Assembly: GCA_937888905.1 (NCBI GenBank)
Contig: CALATA010000017.1
Coordinates: 124,001 to 188,000, forward strand
DNA length: 64,000 bases
Source of the DNA: Terrimonas sp937888905
GTDB taxonomy: Bacteria; Bacteroidota; Bacteroidia; Chitinophagales; Chitinophagaceae
Reading direction: 5' to 3'
The translations under genes were made by a program, and so were the position numbers. The notes under the pieces were generated by a model. The model was given only the letters and a program-made list of their open reading frames with translations, was not told where the DNA came from and did no database searches. Positions 18,517 to 27,522 of this stretch are shown piece after piece (positions within the stretch are counted from its first letter, which is position 1; each line of letters begins with the position of its first letter).

Positions 18517-20008
18517 CTTCCCCAAACCCTGCCAGCACATCCGCTATCTTCCGGTCGTTGCTCAGGCGGGGCACTTTGTTTTGGCCGCCGAGTTTGCCGA
18601 TTGATTTCATATAATCAATGAACCCATTGCGGCGGACGGGCGTCAGTTTGAGTGGTTTGAGAATATTGCCGGTGATCAGGTCATCGTAATAAACATTCTT
18701 CTTCCGGAGGTTGTCGTCCAGTTTGCGGGCGAACGCTTCCAGGTTATCGGGTTTATTTTCAAATTCGATAAACCATTCGTGGTAAGAACGACCGGCATCC
18801 TCGCTTACAAAAGGCGCCACCGTGAACTCACGGATATGGATGTTCTCTTCCTCGGCCGCTTTCAGCAAACTGTATTCCACTTCTTCACCGATCACATGTT
18901 CTCCAAACGCAGAAATGAAATGTTTGGTACGTCCCGTTACCACCAGGCGGTACGGATCTACGGAAAGAAACTTTACCGTATCTCCGATATTATATCCCCA
19001 TAGACCTGCGTTGCTGTTGATGATCAGCGCATAGTTCTCTCCCACTTTTACATCGCGGAGGGAAAGGCGGGTGGGATTTTCATCGTGTATTTCGGCAGCG
19101 GGCACAAATTCGAAGAAAATACCGCTGTCCGTATTCAGCAAAAGTCCTTCCTGCTCCTGCGAATCCTGGAAAGCAAAGAACCCTTCCGATGCGGGAAACG
19201 TTTCGATACCATCTACTTTTTTGCCGATGCTGTCAAACAGTTTGGCTTTGTAGGGATCGAAGTTTACGCCGCCGTACACCATTACGGAGAAATGCGGGAA
19301 GATGTCTTTTATTTTTTTGCCGGTGCGTTTGTTCAGTTCGTCAAAGTACATCTGCATCCATGGCGGAATACCACTGATGAGTGTCATGTCTTTGTTGATG
19401 GTTTCGTCTACGATGCGGTTGAGTTTGGTTTCCCAATCTTCGATGCAATTGGTTTCGTAAGACGGCAACTGGTTGGTGCGCAGGTAGCGTGGTATATGAT
19501 GGTTCACGATGCCGCTGAGTCGTCCTGTGGGAATGTCGCTTACTCTTTCGAGCACGGGGGAGCCGGACAGGAAGATCATTTTGCCGTTGGCAAAAAGAGA
19601 GTTACCCGTTTCTGCCATGTAACACAACAATGCGTTGCGGGCGGAGTTGATATGGTTGGAAATAGAGTCTTTGGTGATGGGGATGTATTTGGTACCGCTG
19701 GTGGTGCCGGATGTTTTGGCGAAGTAAATCGGGCGGCCTTTCCAGAGAACATTGTGTTTGCCTTCTTTGATCATATCAATAAAAGGACGCATTTGTTCGT
19801 AATCCAGTACCGGCACTGCCTGCCGGAATTCGTTGTAGCTGCCCACCTGTCCCAGTCCCTGCTGTTTTCCGTACTCGGTATTCCGGCCGGTTTTGATCAG
19901 CATTTTTAAAATATTTTCCTGGTCGGCGACGGCTGTATGCATTCCCTTGCGGATACCTTTATATACATAGGAAGCAAAGGGTTTTGCTAAAAACGATTTG
20001 ATTTTCAT
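18512..20008 (-). CDS. GH3 auxin-responsive-promoter family (adenylate-forming acyl amido synthetase-like)
   Basis: 498 residues from ATG 20008 (MKIKSFLAKPFASYVYKG); the longer frame includes the region around the gene's promoter and is rejected. The GH3 fold is supported by FAKTSGTTSGTKYIPIT (phosphate-binding loop, about residue 98), FPASEGFFAFQ, NSNAGLWGYNIGDTVKF and VTGRTKHFISAFGEHV. Plant GH3 proteins adenylate acids such as jasmonate or auxin and join them to amino acids. Bacterial members are common in Bacteroidota, but their substrates are largely unknown. No neighbouring gene points to a pathway. Confidence 0.88.
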   Translation of the reverse strand: MKIKSFLAKPFASYVYKGIRKGMHTAVADQENILKMLIKTGRNTEYGKQQGLGQVGSYNEFRQAVPVLDYEQMRPFIDMIKEGKHNVLWKGRPIYFAKTSGTTSGTKYIPITKDSISNHINSARNALLCYMAETGNSLFANGKMIFLSGSPVLERVSDIPTGRLSGIVNHHIPRYLRTNQLPSYETNCIEDWETKLNRIVDETINKDMTLISGIPPWMQMYFDELNKRTGKKIKDIFPHFSVMVYGGVNFDPYKAKLFDSIGKKVDGIETFPASEGFFAFQDSQEQEGLLLNTDSGIFFEFVPAAEIHDENPTRLSLRDVKVGENYALIINSNAGLWGYNIGDTVKFLSVDPYRLVVTGRTKHFISAFGEHVIGEEVEYSLLKAAEEENIHIREFTVAPFVSEDAGRSYHEWFIEFENKPDNLEAFARKLDDNLRKKNVYYDDLITGNILKPLKLTPVRRNGFIDYMKSIGKLGGQNKVPRLSNDRKIADVLAGFGEG

Positions 20009-20148
20009 TACTTTATTTTTCTGCCGCGGGTCAATACCAGGCCACCCGGCACGGTGGTGAGGGGTGTTTGCCCGGCCTGTCAAAGCTAACAAAGATACAG
20101 GATGAAGGGCCAAAAGACTTAAATTTGCCGGATCAAACTTTGTTTTTA

Positions 20149-20179
20149 TTGGCGGGTTAAAATTTTCTCCTTACCTTTG
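20149..20179 (+). promoter_or_regulatory. Bacteroidota-type promoter of rplU-rpmA
   Basis: TTG at 20149-20151 and TACCTTTG at 20172-20179 are separated by 20 bp, matching the -33/-7 elements of Bacteroidota. The rplU ATG lies 19 bp downstream. Confidence 0.75.
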
Positions 20180-20198
20180 CCGTCCTAATTTTCAGACT

Positions 20199-20498
20199 AT
20201 GTTAGCAGTAATAAAAGTTGCCGGTCAGCAATTCAAAGTAGAAAAAGACCAGACCTTATTCGTTCCGCGCCTTGAAGGCAATGCCGGAGACAAACTCGAT
20301 CTGGAAGTGTTGCTGGTTGACGCCGGTGGCAAACTTACAGTAGGTACTGAAGCGAATGCGAAAGTAACCGCCGAGATTCTGGATCATGTGAAAGGTGAAA
20401 CTGTGATCGCCTACAAACAGAAAAGAAGAAAAGGCTTTCACAAAAAGAAAGGTCACCGTACTGCTTATACCAAAATCAAGGTAACAGCAATAGCCTGA
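20199..20498 (+). CDS. rplU: 50S ribosomal protein L21
   Basis: 99 residues. The sequence MLAVIKVAGQQFKVEKDQTL and the C-terminal KRRKGFHKKKGHRTAYTKIKV are typical of bL21. It is paired with rpmA 70 bp downstream as in nearly all bacteria, and both should share the promoter at 20149-20179. Confidence 0.98.
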   Translation: MLAVIKVAGQQFKVEKDQTLFVPRLEGNAGDKLDLEVLLVDAGGKLTVGTEANAKVTAEILDHVKGETVIAYKQKRRKGFHKKKGHRTAYTKIKVTAIA

Positions 20499-20568
20499 TC
20501 ATCCGGACAATCGTTGCCTGTATAAAAACGGGCGGATAAAAAATATAACATTCTAAACAACGTAAATC

Positions 20569-20835
20569 ATGGCACATAAGAAAGGTGAAGGTAGTGTTAA
20601 GAACGGCCGCGACTCCCGCAGCAAACGCCTGGGTGTAAAAATTTTCGGTGGTCAACCTGCCATTTCCGGTAACATCATCGTACGTCAGCGTGGTACTGTT
20701 TACCATCCTGGTAAGAACGTAGGTGTTGGTAAAGACTTTACTCTGTTTGCTCTCAGCGACGGTGTTGTTGAGTTCCGCAAAGGTGCAAAAGACAGAACTT
20801 TTGTTTCTGTTCTTGCTGCACAAGCAGAAGCTTAA
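20569..20835 (+). CDS. rpmA: 50S ribosomal protein L27
   Basis: 88 residues. MAHKKGEGSVKNGRDSRSKR is the characteristic bL27 N-terminus, starting directly with the mature MAHKKG end, so there is no Firmicutes-type cleaved extension. Its N-terminal tail reaches the peptidyl transferase centre. It is in an operon with rplU. Confidence 0.98.
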   Translation: MAHKKGEGSVKNGRDSRSKRLGVKIFGGQPAISGNIIVRQRGTVYHPGKNVGVGKDFTLFALSDGVVEFRKGAKDRTFVSVLAAQAEA

Positions 20836-20939
20836 GCTTTCCAGTTCCCATTTTTTGTGGAAAAAAATTTGGGTAGTATAAAATAATTATTATTTTTACT
20901 AACGATAACCCATTCTACTAAACATTAAATTCACAAAAA

Positions 20940-21125
20940 ATGGCAACTAAGAAAAAAGCTGCTCCAAAAAAAGCAGCTAAGAAAGCAGCCCCAAAGAAAG
21001 CAGCTAAAAAAGCAGCTCCAAAGAAAGCAGCTAAAAAAGCAGCTCCAAAGAAAGCAGCTAAAAAAGCGGCTCCTAAAAAAGCAGCTAAGAAAGCAGCTCC
21101 TAAGAAAGCAGCTAAAAAGAAATAA
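20940..21125 (+). CDS. Histone H1-like Lys/Ala/Pro repeat protein
   Basis: 61 residues composed almost only of Lys, Ala and Pro. After MATKKK it is built from a nearly perfect 9-residue unit (AAPKKAAKK, 27 bp) repeated about six times. The composition equals that of bacterial histone-H1-like or AlgP/HctB-type tails, which bind and compact DNA. No folded domain is visible. It has its own leader of about 100 bp after rpmA and a strong terminator, so it is probably a separate, abundant transcript. The repeat number is likely to vary between strains. Confidence 0.85.
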   Translation: MATKKKAAPKKAAKKAAPKKAAKKAAPKKAAKKAAPKKAAKKAAPKKAAKKAAPKKAAKKK

Positions 21126-21151
21126 TTTTTTATTTCTTTTCAAGTTTATAG

Positions 21152-21175
21152 AGTCTCCGAAAGGAGACTTTTTTT
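21152..21175 (+). terminator. Terminator of histone-like gene
   Basis: Stem AGTCTCC/GGAGACT with a GAAA loop, followed by seven Ts. Confidence 0.9.
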
Positions 21176-21219
21176 ATTCCCCTCCCACTCCTCTTTTCCC
21201 TAATTATTATCTTGCATCC

Positions 21220-22896
21220 ATGGATAATGCCGCTATTGCCGACCAGTTCAGCCTGCTCTCCCGTCTCCTGGATATCCACGGAGAAAATTCTTTCAAGTCG
21301 AAGACCTATTCCATCGCCGCCTTCTACATTGAAAAAATTCCCGCGCCACTCGCTGCTACCGACAGAAGCCAGTTTGCCGGTATGAAAGGTATCGGCGACA
21401 GCGTTGCCCGCAAGATCATCGAACTACTCGACACCGGTCGTCTGCAGGTACTCGATGAATTGATCGAAGCTACCCCCGCCGGCGTGATCGAACTCATGCA
21501 GATCAAAGGTCTCGGTCCGAAAAAGATTCATACCATCTGGAAAGAGATGGGTATTCAGTCCATCGGTGAACTGCAATACGCCTGCAACGAAAACCGCCTT
21601 ACTCTTTACAAAGGTTTCGGCGCCAAAACACAGGCGAATGTTTTAGCCGCCATAGATTTTTATCTCGCCTCGCAAGGTCATTTCCTTTACGCGCAACTCG
21701 ATGAAATTTATCCGCAGGTGAAAGGCTACCTGGAAAATCTTTTCGGCGCCAGCAACGTGCGCCCCACGGGCGCTTACCGCCGTCAGTCATTGACCATTGA
21801 AGAACTCGAGTTTGTGGTAGACGAAACCAACGAGAACGTTAAACCGAAATTCGAGACGGCTTACCCGCCTGAATTACTGGAAGACAATCCCGGCAGTTTA
21901 CTTTACCTGCTTCGCAATGGCCTTCGTTTGCGTTTGTATACAGGTAAAGGAGATCTTGTACGTCGTCAGTTCATGACTACCGGCGCGCCGGCTTTCACGG
22001 AACAATTCCTGATTGACTATCCTTCGCTCTCGTTTAATTATGCTGATCCTGCGGCTACCGATGAATCCGTTTTTGCGGAAGCCGGCATTGCAACTATACC
22101 AGCCTGCCTGCGAGAAGCGCCGTATATCATCGCACGTGCGCAACAAAACGATCTGCCGGTGCTTATCCAGCCTTCCGATATCAAAGGTATCATTCACAAT
22201 CACAGCAATTGGAGTGACGGCACCGACACGATTGAAGACATGGCGAAGGATTTGATCCGCCGCGGTATGGAGTACCTCGTCATTTCCGATCACTCCCGCT
22301 CTGCTGCTTACGCAAATGGCTTAACGGAAGAACGGATCCGCGAGCAGCACCGCTACATCGACCAGCTCAACGAACAACTGGCACCGTTTCGCATTTTCAA
22401 AAGTATAGAGTGTGATATCCTCAACGATGGCAGCCTGGATTATTCCGACGAAGTATTAAACACGTTTGATCTAGTTATAGCTTCCGTACACAGCAACCTG
22501 CAGATGTCGCAGGAAAAGGCCATGAGCCGCCTGCTGAAGGCGATCAGTCATCCCGCCACCACCATTCTCGGTCACATGACGGGCCGCCTGCTGCTCAGCC
22601 GCAACGGGTATCCGCTCGATCACCGCGCGATCATCGATGCCTGTGCCGAACATAAAGTGGTGATTGAATTGAATGCACATCCCCGCCGTCTCGATATCGA
22701 CTGGCAATGGATTCCCTATGCGATAGAAAAAGGTGTGCTGCTCTCGATCAACCCCGATGCACACTTCATCAAAGGTTTCGACGATATACGCTATGGCGTA
22801 CTCGCCGCACAAAAAGGCGGTCTGACAGCCGCAAACAACCTGAGCAGTTTTACAAGAAAAGAGCTGGAGGAGTATTTAGCTAATTTGAAGATTTGA
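21220..22896 (+). CDS. polX: PolX/PHP-family DNA polymerase-phosphoesterase with degenerate polymerase site
   Basis: 558 residues. Residues 1-150 contain helix-hairpin-helix elements (MKGIGDSVARKI, IKGLGPKKIHTIW). Residues 160-320 correspond to the PolX palm and fingers, but the signature is altered to TGAYRRQSLTIEELEFVV (184-200), where the usual catalytic D-x-D is E-L-E, and the GS-type motif is changed. Residues 320-558 form an intact PHP domain (HNHSNWSDG, VISDHSR, SIECDIL, ASVHSN, GHMTGR, NPDAH), a metal-dependent nuclease/phosphatase fold. It probably works in repair as a nuclease rather than a polymerase, which is inference. The last codons (ANLKI-stop) are made of a TTTGA-word array. 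Confidence 0.88.
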   Translation: MDNAAIADQFSLLSRLLDIHGENSFKSKTYSIAAFYIEKIPAPLAATDRSQFAGMKGIGDSVARKIIELLDTGRLQVLDELIEATPAGVIELMQIKGLGPKKIHTIWKEMGIQSIGELQYACNENRLTLYKGFGAKTQANVLAAIDFYLASQGHFLYAQLDEIYPQVKGYLENLFGASNVRPTGAYRRQSLTIEELEFVVDETNENVKPKFETAYPPELLEDNPGSLLYLLRNGLRLRLYTGKGDLVRRQFMTTGAPAFTEQFLIDYPSLSFNYADPAATDESVFAEAGIATIPACLREAPYIIARAQQNDLPVLIQPSDIKGIIHNHSNWSDGTDTIEDMAKDLIRRGMEYLVISDHSRSAAYANGLTEERIREQHRYIDQLNEQLAPFRIFKSIECDILNDGSLDYSDEVLNTFDLVIASVHSNLQMSQEKAMSRLLKAISHPATTILGHMTGRLLLSRNGYPLDHRAIIDACAEHKVVIELNAHPRRLDIDWQWIPYAIEKGVLLSINPDAHFIKGFDDIRYGVLAAQKGGLTAANNLSSFTRKELEEYLANLKI

Positions 22897-22986
22897 TGAT
22901 TTGAAAATTTGACGGATTTTTTATTAGCAGCCAAACCATCAGTAACCGTTGTCTAATTCTCAAATTTTCAAATTGTCAAATTAGCT
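22879..22986. repeat. Inverted TTTGA-word arrays at two convergent gene ends
   Basis: Plus strand 22879-22915 (GCTAATTTGA then 8-mers TTTGATGA, TTTGAAAA) encodes the end of polX. The minus strand 22986-22950 (GCTAATTTGA, TTTGAAAA, TTTGAGAA) encodes the end of the kinase gene. The two arms are inverted copies, so the transcript ends can form hairpins. Confidence 0.85.
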
Positions 22987-25900
22987 TCCGGTATTTCCAC
23001 AAAGAAAGTAGTCCCCACACCCACTTTTGTTTCAAACCAGATATTACCGTGCGCCTGCTCTACAATGCCTTTTGACATGGCGAGACCCAGGCCCGTGCCG
23101 GACGTTTTGGTAGTGAAGTTGGGAACAAAAATATTGGAATGCATTTCTTCCGGAATGCCTTCTCCATTGTCGCTGATACTGATCAGTATCATACCGTTGC
23201 TGCGTTTCTCTTCGATCGTTATTTCACAAATCGGCCGCTCTTTGGCCGCATCCATCGCATTGACCAATAAGTTGGTGAACAAGCGGTTCATCTGCGTTTT
23301 GTCTGCCCCAATGCGCACCAGCCCCTGCAACTTGTGCCAGGTAAAGGATACAGCCGAATTGGAGCTATACAGGTCTTTTAAAGAGCCGATGATCTCGTGC
23401 AGATCGAACAATTCAACTTTTGTATTGCCGATATTGGCAAACTGCGAGAAGTCCGCCGCGATCTTCGCCAGGTGATCGATTTGTTCTACCAATGTATTCG
23501 CTACATTGCCCGTAAGCTTGCGTACATCCGGGTGATCGCCGTCAATGGCTTTCTGCAGGTACTGCAAACTCAGCTTCATCGGTGTGAGCGGGTTTTTGAT
23601 CTCGTGTGCTACCTGCCGCGCCATTTCCCTCCACGCACCTTCCCGTTCGGTTTTGGCCAGCATCGTTGCACTCTGTTCCAGCTTCGACACCATCTTGTTG
23701 TATTCCGTCACCAGTTCACCGATTTCATCATCACGGTTCCACTGGATCATTTCATTTTCGGTACTGAGGTTTACCTCACGCATTTTCTCACTGATCAGCG
23801 AGAACGACCGGGTGATCCTGTTGGTAATGAACAAAGCGATCAATCCCGCGATCAGGAAGATGAACGCGTTGAGATTGATGATCGTTACCAGGAAGTTGGA
23901 GATCTCCTGGTTCAATTCCAATTGCGAAGTAAAATACGGGATGCCCAGGTACGCATATACCTTTCCATCATCATCGCGCACCGGCGCGTAGATGCTCATG
24001 TAAGAAAGGTTCGATACGCGTTCTTTCTGCACATGTTGTTTCTGCCGCAAGCGGCTCAGGTGATAGTAGGCCAGCGGATCTATTTTCGTACTCAGTACTC
24101 CTTTCGTATACACATCACGCTGCGAAGACACGACCAGGTTGCCGTCCAGGTCAAACACGTTCACGTCCACCCCGTGAATATCGGATACTTCTTCCACCAA
24201 CCGCTGCAACCCCGTTACGCCCGTTGAATCCAGCCCGAAGAATGAATTACGGAAATGAACACCGGAGTAAGCCTTCTTCTGCATTTCATTGACCATGATA
24301 TTCATCGTCCGGCTGAGTTTGTCGCTGTTGTTGCGCTCGTAGCGGCGGATGAAAAACGAGATGGTTGCCACCCCGATGATGATGAAGGAAAAGACACTGA
24401 CAAAGATGAATGTATTGTGTACCTGCACGCGTATGCTCGTCTGGAAAATACGCCGCGCATCTTTTAACTGATACCCCGTTTTAAAGATGAAGGACAATAT
24501 CTGCACAATCGCCACCAGGAAAAGGAAGCTGCAGAATATGTAAGAGAACAGCGTAATGGATTCGATAAATGTATCTTTCTTCCGCACCATCACCACTACC
24601 TTGTCGTTGCTCACGCGGTACCATAGTTCATTGTATTCACCGTTATTACGGCTTTCCACTTCTTCACTCGGCACCTGGTCCTGCACCAGTGACGTGGCAA
24701 AGGGATAGTTGCTCGAGGACGACAACAATTGTTTATTGCCGTATACTGCATAAGAATAGATCGGTGACGTTTCTGCGCTTGTTTGCCGGAACTGCCGGAA
24801 CATTTCCGGGAAAAGCCCGTCGTTGCTGTATTTCTTGGGATTGGATACGATAAAGAAATAACCCATCAGCCGTCCCAGGCTATCCGTTATTTTTCGCTCG
24901 GTGATGTAAGCGAATTTATCAAAGCCCGTTTCGTAATAAAAAAGATCGGGTACATCGGTGGGCCTCGACTGCACCGTTACGATGGTGTTCATCGCTTCAT
25001 AACTGGTGTTATCGGCATTGCCGAGGGGATAACCTTCGGCATCATAGGCATAAAGACGTGTATCGTATTTATCGAGATAACCCGAGTAGTTGCTGGTAAT
25101 GATGCTGTCGCGCAGATAATCATTTTCCGCACTGTCGGTAAACCGGTGAAAGTTTTCTTCCAGGAAGTCATTATCCAAGTAAGTAATGGCAATGCTCATC
25201 AACCGTTCGCTGGAAGGATCGGTGCGCACGGCCATTTTTTCTGCATAGAATTTACGGCGCTGCCATTCGGCCAGTTCATTTTCCTTTAGCATAATGGCCG
25301 CAATCGAAACGGAGAAAATGAAGATCCAGAGCACGATACCCGCAATATTGAAACGGATGCGGTACACCACCAGTCCCTGGCGGCTTACCAGCCAGGTATA
25401 ACCGATCAGCCAAAGCAGCACCGGCAAATAGAACAATACCTCGCGGTGACCGGAACGGATGGTCAGGTATACCAGTCCGGTAAAGGCGATGGCTATATAG
25501 ATGAGGAACTGCCGCCCCTTGAACACCACCACCAGCACACGGAACAATAACTGCGTGAAATAATAATACGAAAGCGAAAGGCAGGCCAGGATAATGAACC
25601 CGACCACCGTATAAGCACTCAGGCTGTAAAAGTCGGTTACGTCAAACGATATTTTCGAATCCGCCACAATGCTGCGGATCACCGAAGCGATCACAAAGGT
25701 GGAATAAATCAGCAGGCTCAGGGCTACGAGTCCTACCGCCCATTTACGCCACACCGGCCAGCCCTCCGTGGAGAAACGAACCGTATGCAGTTTGGACCAG
25801 CTATAGATCATCACCCAACACAACATTACTGCATTAATCAGCAGGTCACCCAACGACCGCTGGATCATATTGGAGCCATAGATCGCGGGATCAAACAGTT

Positions 25901-26723
25901 CAAACTGCCGGAGGTTGAAGAGTGCAGGCCATTGGTAAAACAGCAATCGTATAAACAACAGGGATATCGTGAGTACGCCGATAGCTATTCGTTTGCGTCT
26001 TCGCCAGGCAAACCATTCCGCCATCCTGAAAACAAAAAACAAGAGGAAGAACATGCCGCCGAAACGCAGTGCGATGGTTACATTGTCGTTGTACGGAATG
26101 TTATTGGCCATTCGCTTATCCAGGTAGAACAATGTACCGCCTTTGCGGTCCTTCACGACAAAATCCGTTGCCTGCGAACTGATGGCCACGCGTTTGTCGG
26201 CCGTTTCACTGAAGGTGAAATGTTGAGGAAGATATTCGGTGGTGATAAAGAAAGAGGAACGCACCAGCACCATGGCGTACGCTACCAGCCCGGGTTGATG
26301 CGGAATGGTTTTGCGGACGATATAATAATAACCGTTGGAAAGTTTGCGGAAATATTCGCCGTCTTTTTTTTCACGGATTTCAGCAGGAGGAAGAATGAGT
26401 TGCTCGTTCCAGAAACGAAGATTCGCTACCCCTTCGGCCTGGCGGTAAAGGAAAAAGCCGTATCCTTTGCCCACCAATATGTCGAGTTCGCGTTTGGTCT
26501 CGCGCCGGTTGGAAAGCCGGTTTACCAATGCCGAATCATTCACTACGCGGTCAAAGTCGTTGGCATAATTGTGCAGGAATGTTTCGGCCGTACGTACCTG
26601 CACGGCTACAGCGGTTCTGTTGCTGTAAATTTTATTGAAAACAAAGGACAGGGTAAATAGCAGCACGGCGGCGAGCAGCAGTAATCCCTCCCTGTAAAAG
26701 GTATGAAGCAGCCGGTATTTCAC
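22968..26723 (-). CDS. Very large membrane sensor histidine kinase with HAMP domain
   Basis: 1251 residues, start GTG 26723 overlapping the mazG stop (GTGA). It has an N-terminal membrane helix (about 13-31), an extracytoplasmic region, a block of about six or seven helices (about 220-510), a second extracytoplasmic region (about 510-745), further helices, then HAMP (TRSFSLISEKMREVNLSTENE). HisKA has AHEIKNPLTPMKLSLQYLQ (His near 1040), then the ATPase N box LFTNLLVNAMDAAKE, G1 ISDNGEGIPEE and G2 SGTGLGLAMSKGIVEQ. The core resembles NtrY-like kinases, and the double sensory region is unusual in size. No response regulator is adjacent. Confidence 0.9.
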   Translation of the reverse strand: MKYRLLHTFYREGLLLLAAVLLFTLSFVFNKIYSNRTAVAVQVRTAETFLHNYANDFDRVVNDSALVNRLSNRRETKRELDILVGKGYGFFLYRQAEGVANLRFWNEQLILPPAEIREKKDGEYFRKLSNGYYYIVRKTIPHQPGLVAYAMVLVRSSFFITTEYLPQHFTFSETADKRVAISSQATDFVVKDRKGGTLFYLDKRMANNIPYNDNVTIALRFGGMFFLLFFVFRMAEWFAWRRRKRIAIGVLTISLLFIRLLFYQWPALFNLRQFELFDPAIYGSNMIQRSLGDLLINAVMLCWVMIYSWSKLHTVRFSTEGWPVWRKWAVGLVALSLLIYSTFVIASVIRSIVADSKISFDVTDFYSLSAYTVVGFIILACLSLSYYYFTQLLFRVLVVVFKGRQFLIYIAIAFTGLVYLTIRSGHREVLFYLPVLLWLIGYTWLVSRQGLVVYRIRFNIAGIVLWIFIFSVSIAAIMLKENELAEWQRRKFYAEKMAVRTDPSSERLMSIAITYLDNDFLEENFHRFTDSAENDYLRDSIITSNYSGYLDKYDTRLYAYDAEGYPLGNADNTSYEAMNTIVTVQSRPTDVPDLFYYETGFDKFAYITERKITDSLGRLMGYFFIVSNPKKYSNDGLFPEMFRQFRQTSAETSPIYSYAVYGNKQLLSSSSNYPFATSLVQDQVPSEEVESRNNGEYNELWYRVSNDKVVVMVRKKDTFIESITLFSYIFCSFLFLVAIVQILSFIFKTGYQLKDARRIFQTSIRVQVHNTFIFVSVFSFIIIGVATISFFIRRYERNNSDKLSRTMNIMVNEMQKKAYSGVHFRNSFFGLDSTGVTGLQRLVEEVSDIHGVDVNVFDLDGNLVVSSQRDVYTKGVLSTKIDPLAYYHLSRLRQKQHVQKERVSNLSYMSIYAPVRDDDGKVYAYLGIPYFTSQLELNQEISNFLVTIINLNAFIFLIAGLIALFITNRITRSFSLISEKMREVNLSTENEMIQWNRDDEIGELVTEYNKMVSKLEQSATMLAKTEREGAWREMARQVAHEIKNPLTPMKLSLQYLQKAIDGDHPDVRKLTGNVANTLVEQIDHLAKIAADFSQFANIGNTKVELFDLHEIIGSLKDLYSSNSAVSFTWHKLQGLVRIGADKTQMNRLFTNLLVNAMDAAKERPICEITIEEKRSNGMILISISDNGEGIPEEMHSNIFVPNFTTKTSGTGLGLAMSKGIVEQAHGNIWFETKVGVGTTFFVEIPEANLTI

Positions 26724-27511
26724 TCTTGCTTTTGTTGTTTTACGGTGGTCCAGATGGCGTCCATCTCTTCCAGGGATAGCTGACGGAGATCTTTCCCGTT
26801 GCCCAAGGCTATTTTTTCCATCTCAGTAAACCGGTGGATAAACTTTTTATTGGTTCGTTCCAATGCATTTTCCGCATCTACCTGCAAAAACCGTGCGTAA
26901 TTGATCAATGAAAAGATCAGGTCGCCGAACTCTTCTTCGGTTCTGGCATGGTCCGGACCGCCGGCTACCTCCCGTAGTTCGGCCATTTCTTCTTCCACCT
27001 TTTCCCATACCTGGTCTTTGTTCTCCCATTCAAATCCCACCTGCCGGGCTTTTTCCTGCAGGCGCATCGCTTTTACCGTAGCCGGCAATGAACGCGGAAC
27101 GCCTTCCAGCACCGACTTCTTGCCTTCTTTCAGTTTGAGCTTTTCCCAGTTCTTTTTTACTTCGTCGGCGTCCGCCACCTGGACCTTCTCGCCTTTTTCA
27201 TTGCCATAAATATGTGGATGACGCGATATCAGCTTTTCACAAATACCATTAAGCACTTCTTCCATGGTGAACTTTTCCTGCTCGCGACCGATTTTTGCAT
27301 AGAACACAACGTGCAGCATCAGGTCGCCGAGTTCTTCGCGGATACCTTTCCAATCCGATTCAGTGATCGCATCGGCCAGCTCGAATGTTTCTTCGATGGT
27401 CATCTGCCGGAGCGATTGAATGGTTTGCTTGCGGTCCCAAGGGCATTGTTCGCGGAGCTCATCCATAATACGGATCAGCCGCAGAAATGAATCACTGAGT
27501 GAAGCGCTCAT
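26720..27511 (-). CDS. mazG: Nucleoside triphosphate pyrophosphohydrolase MazG
   Basis: 263 residues with two MazG modules. The first contains ELREQCPWDRKQTIQSLRQM and EETFELADAI...EELGDLMLHVVF (metal-binding E-x-x-E...E-x-x-D). The second contains KVEEEMAELREV and EEFGDLIFSLINYARFL. Family members hydrolyse non-canonical or excess NTPs to NMP and PPi. Its TGA stop overlaps the GTG start of the large kinase, so the two are co-translated, a pairing of unclear meaning. Confidence 0.95.
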   Translation of the reverse strand: MSASLSDSFLRLIRIMDELREQCPWDRKQTIQSLRQMTIEETFELADAITESDWKGIREELGDLMLHVVFYAKIGREQEKFTMEEVLNGICEKLISRHPHIYGNEKGEKVQVADADEVKKNWEKLKLKEGKKSVLEGVPRSLPATVKAMRLQEKARQVGFEWENKDQVWEKVEEEMAELREVAGGPDHARTEEEFGDLIFSLINYARFLQVDAENALERTNKKFIHRFTEMEKIALGNGKDLRQLSLEEMDAIWTTVKQQKQE

Positions 27512-27522
27512 ATCGGTAAGTT

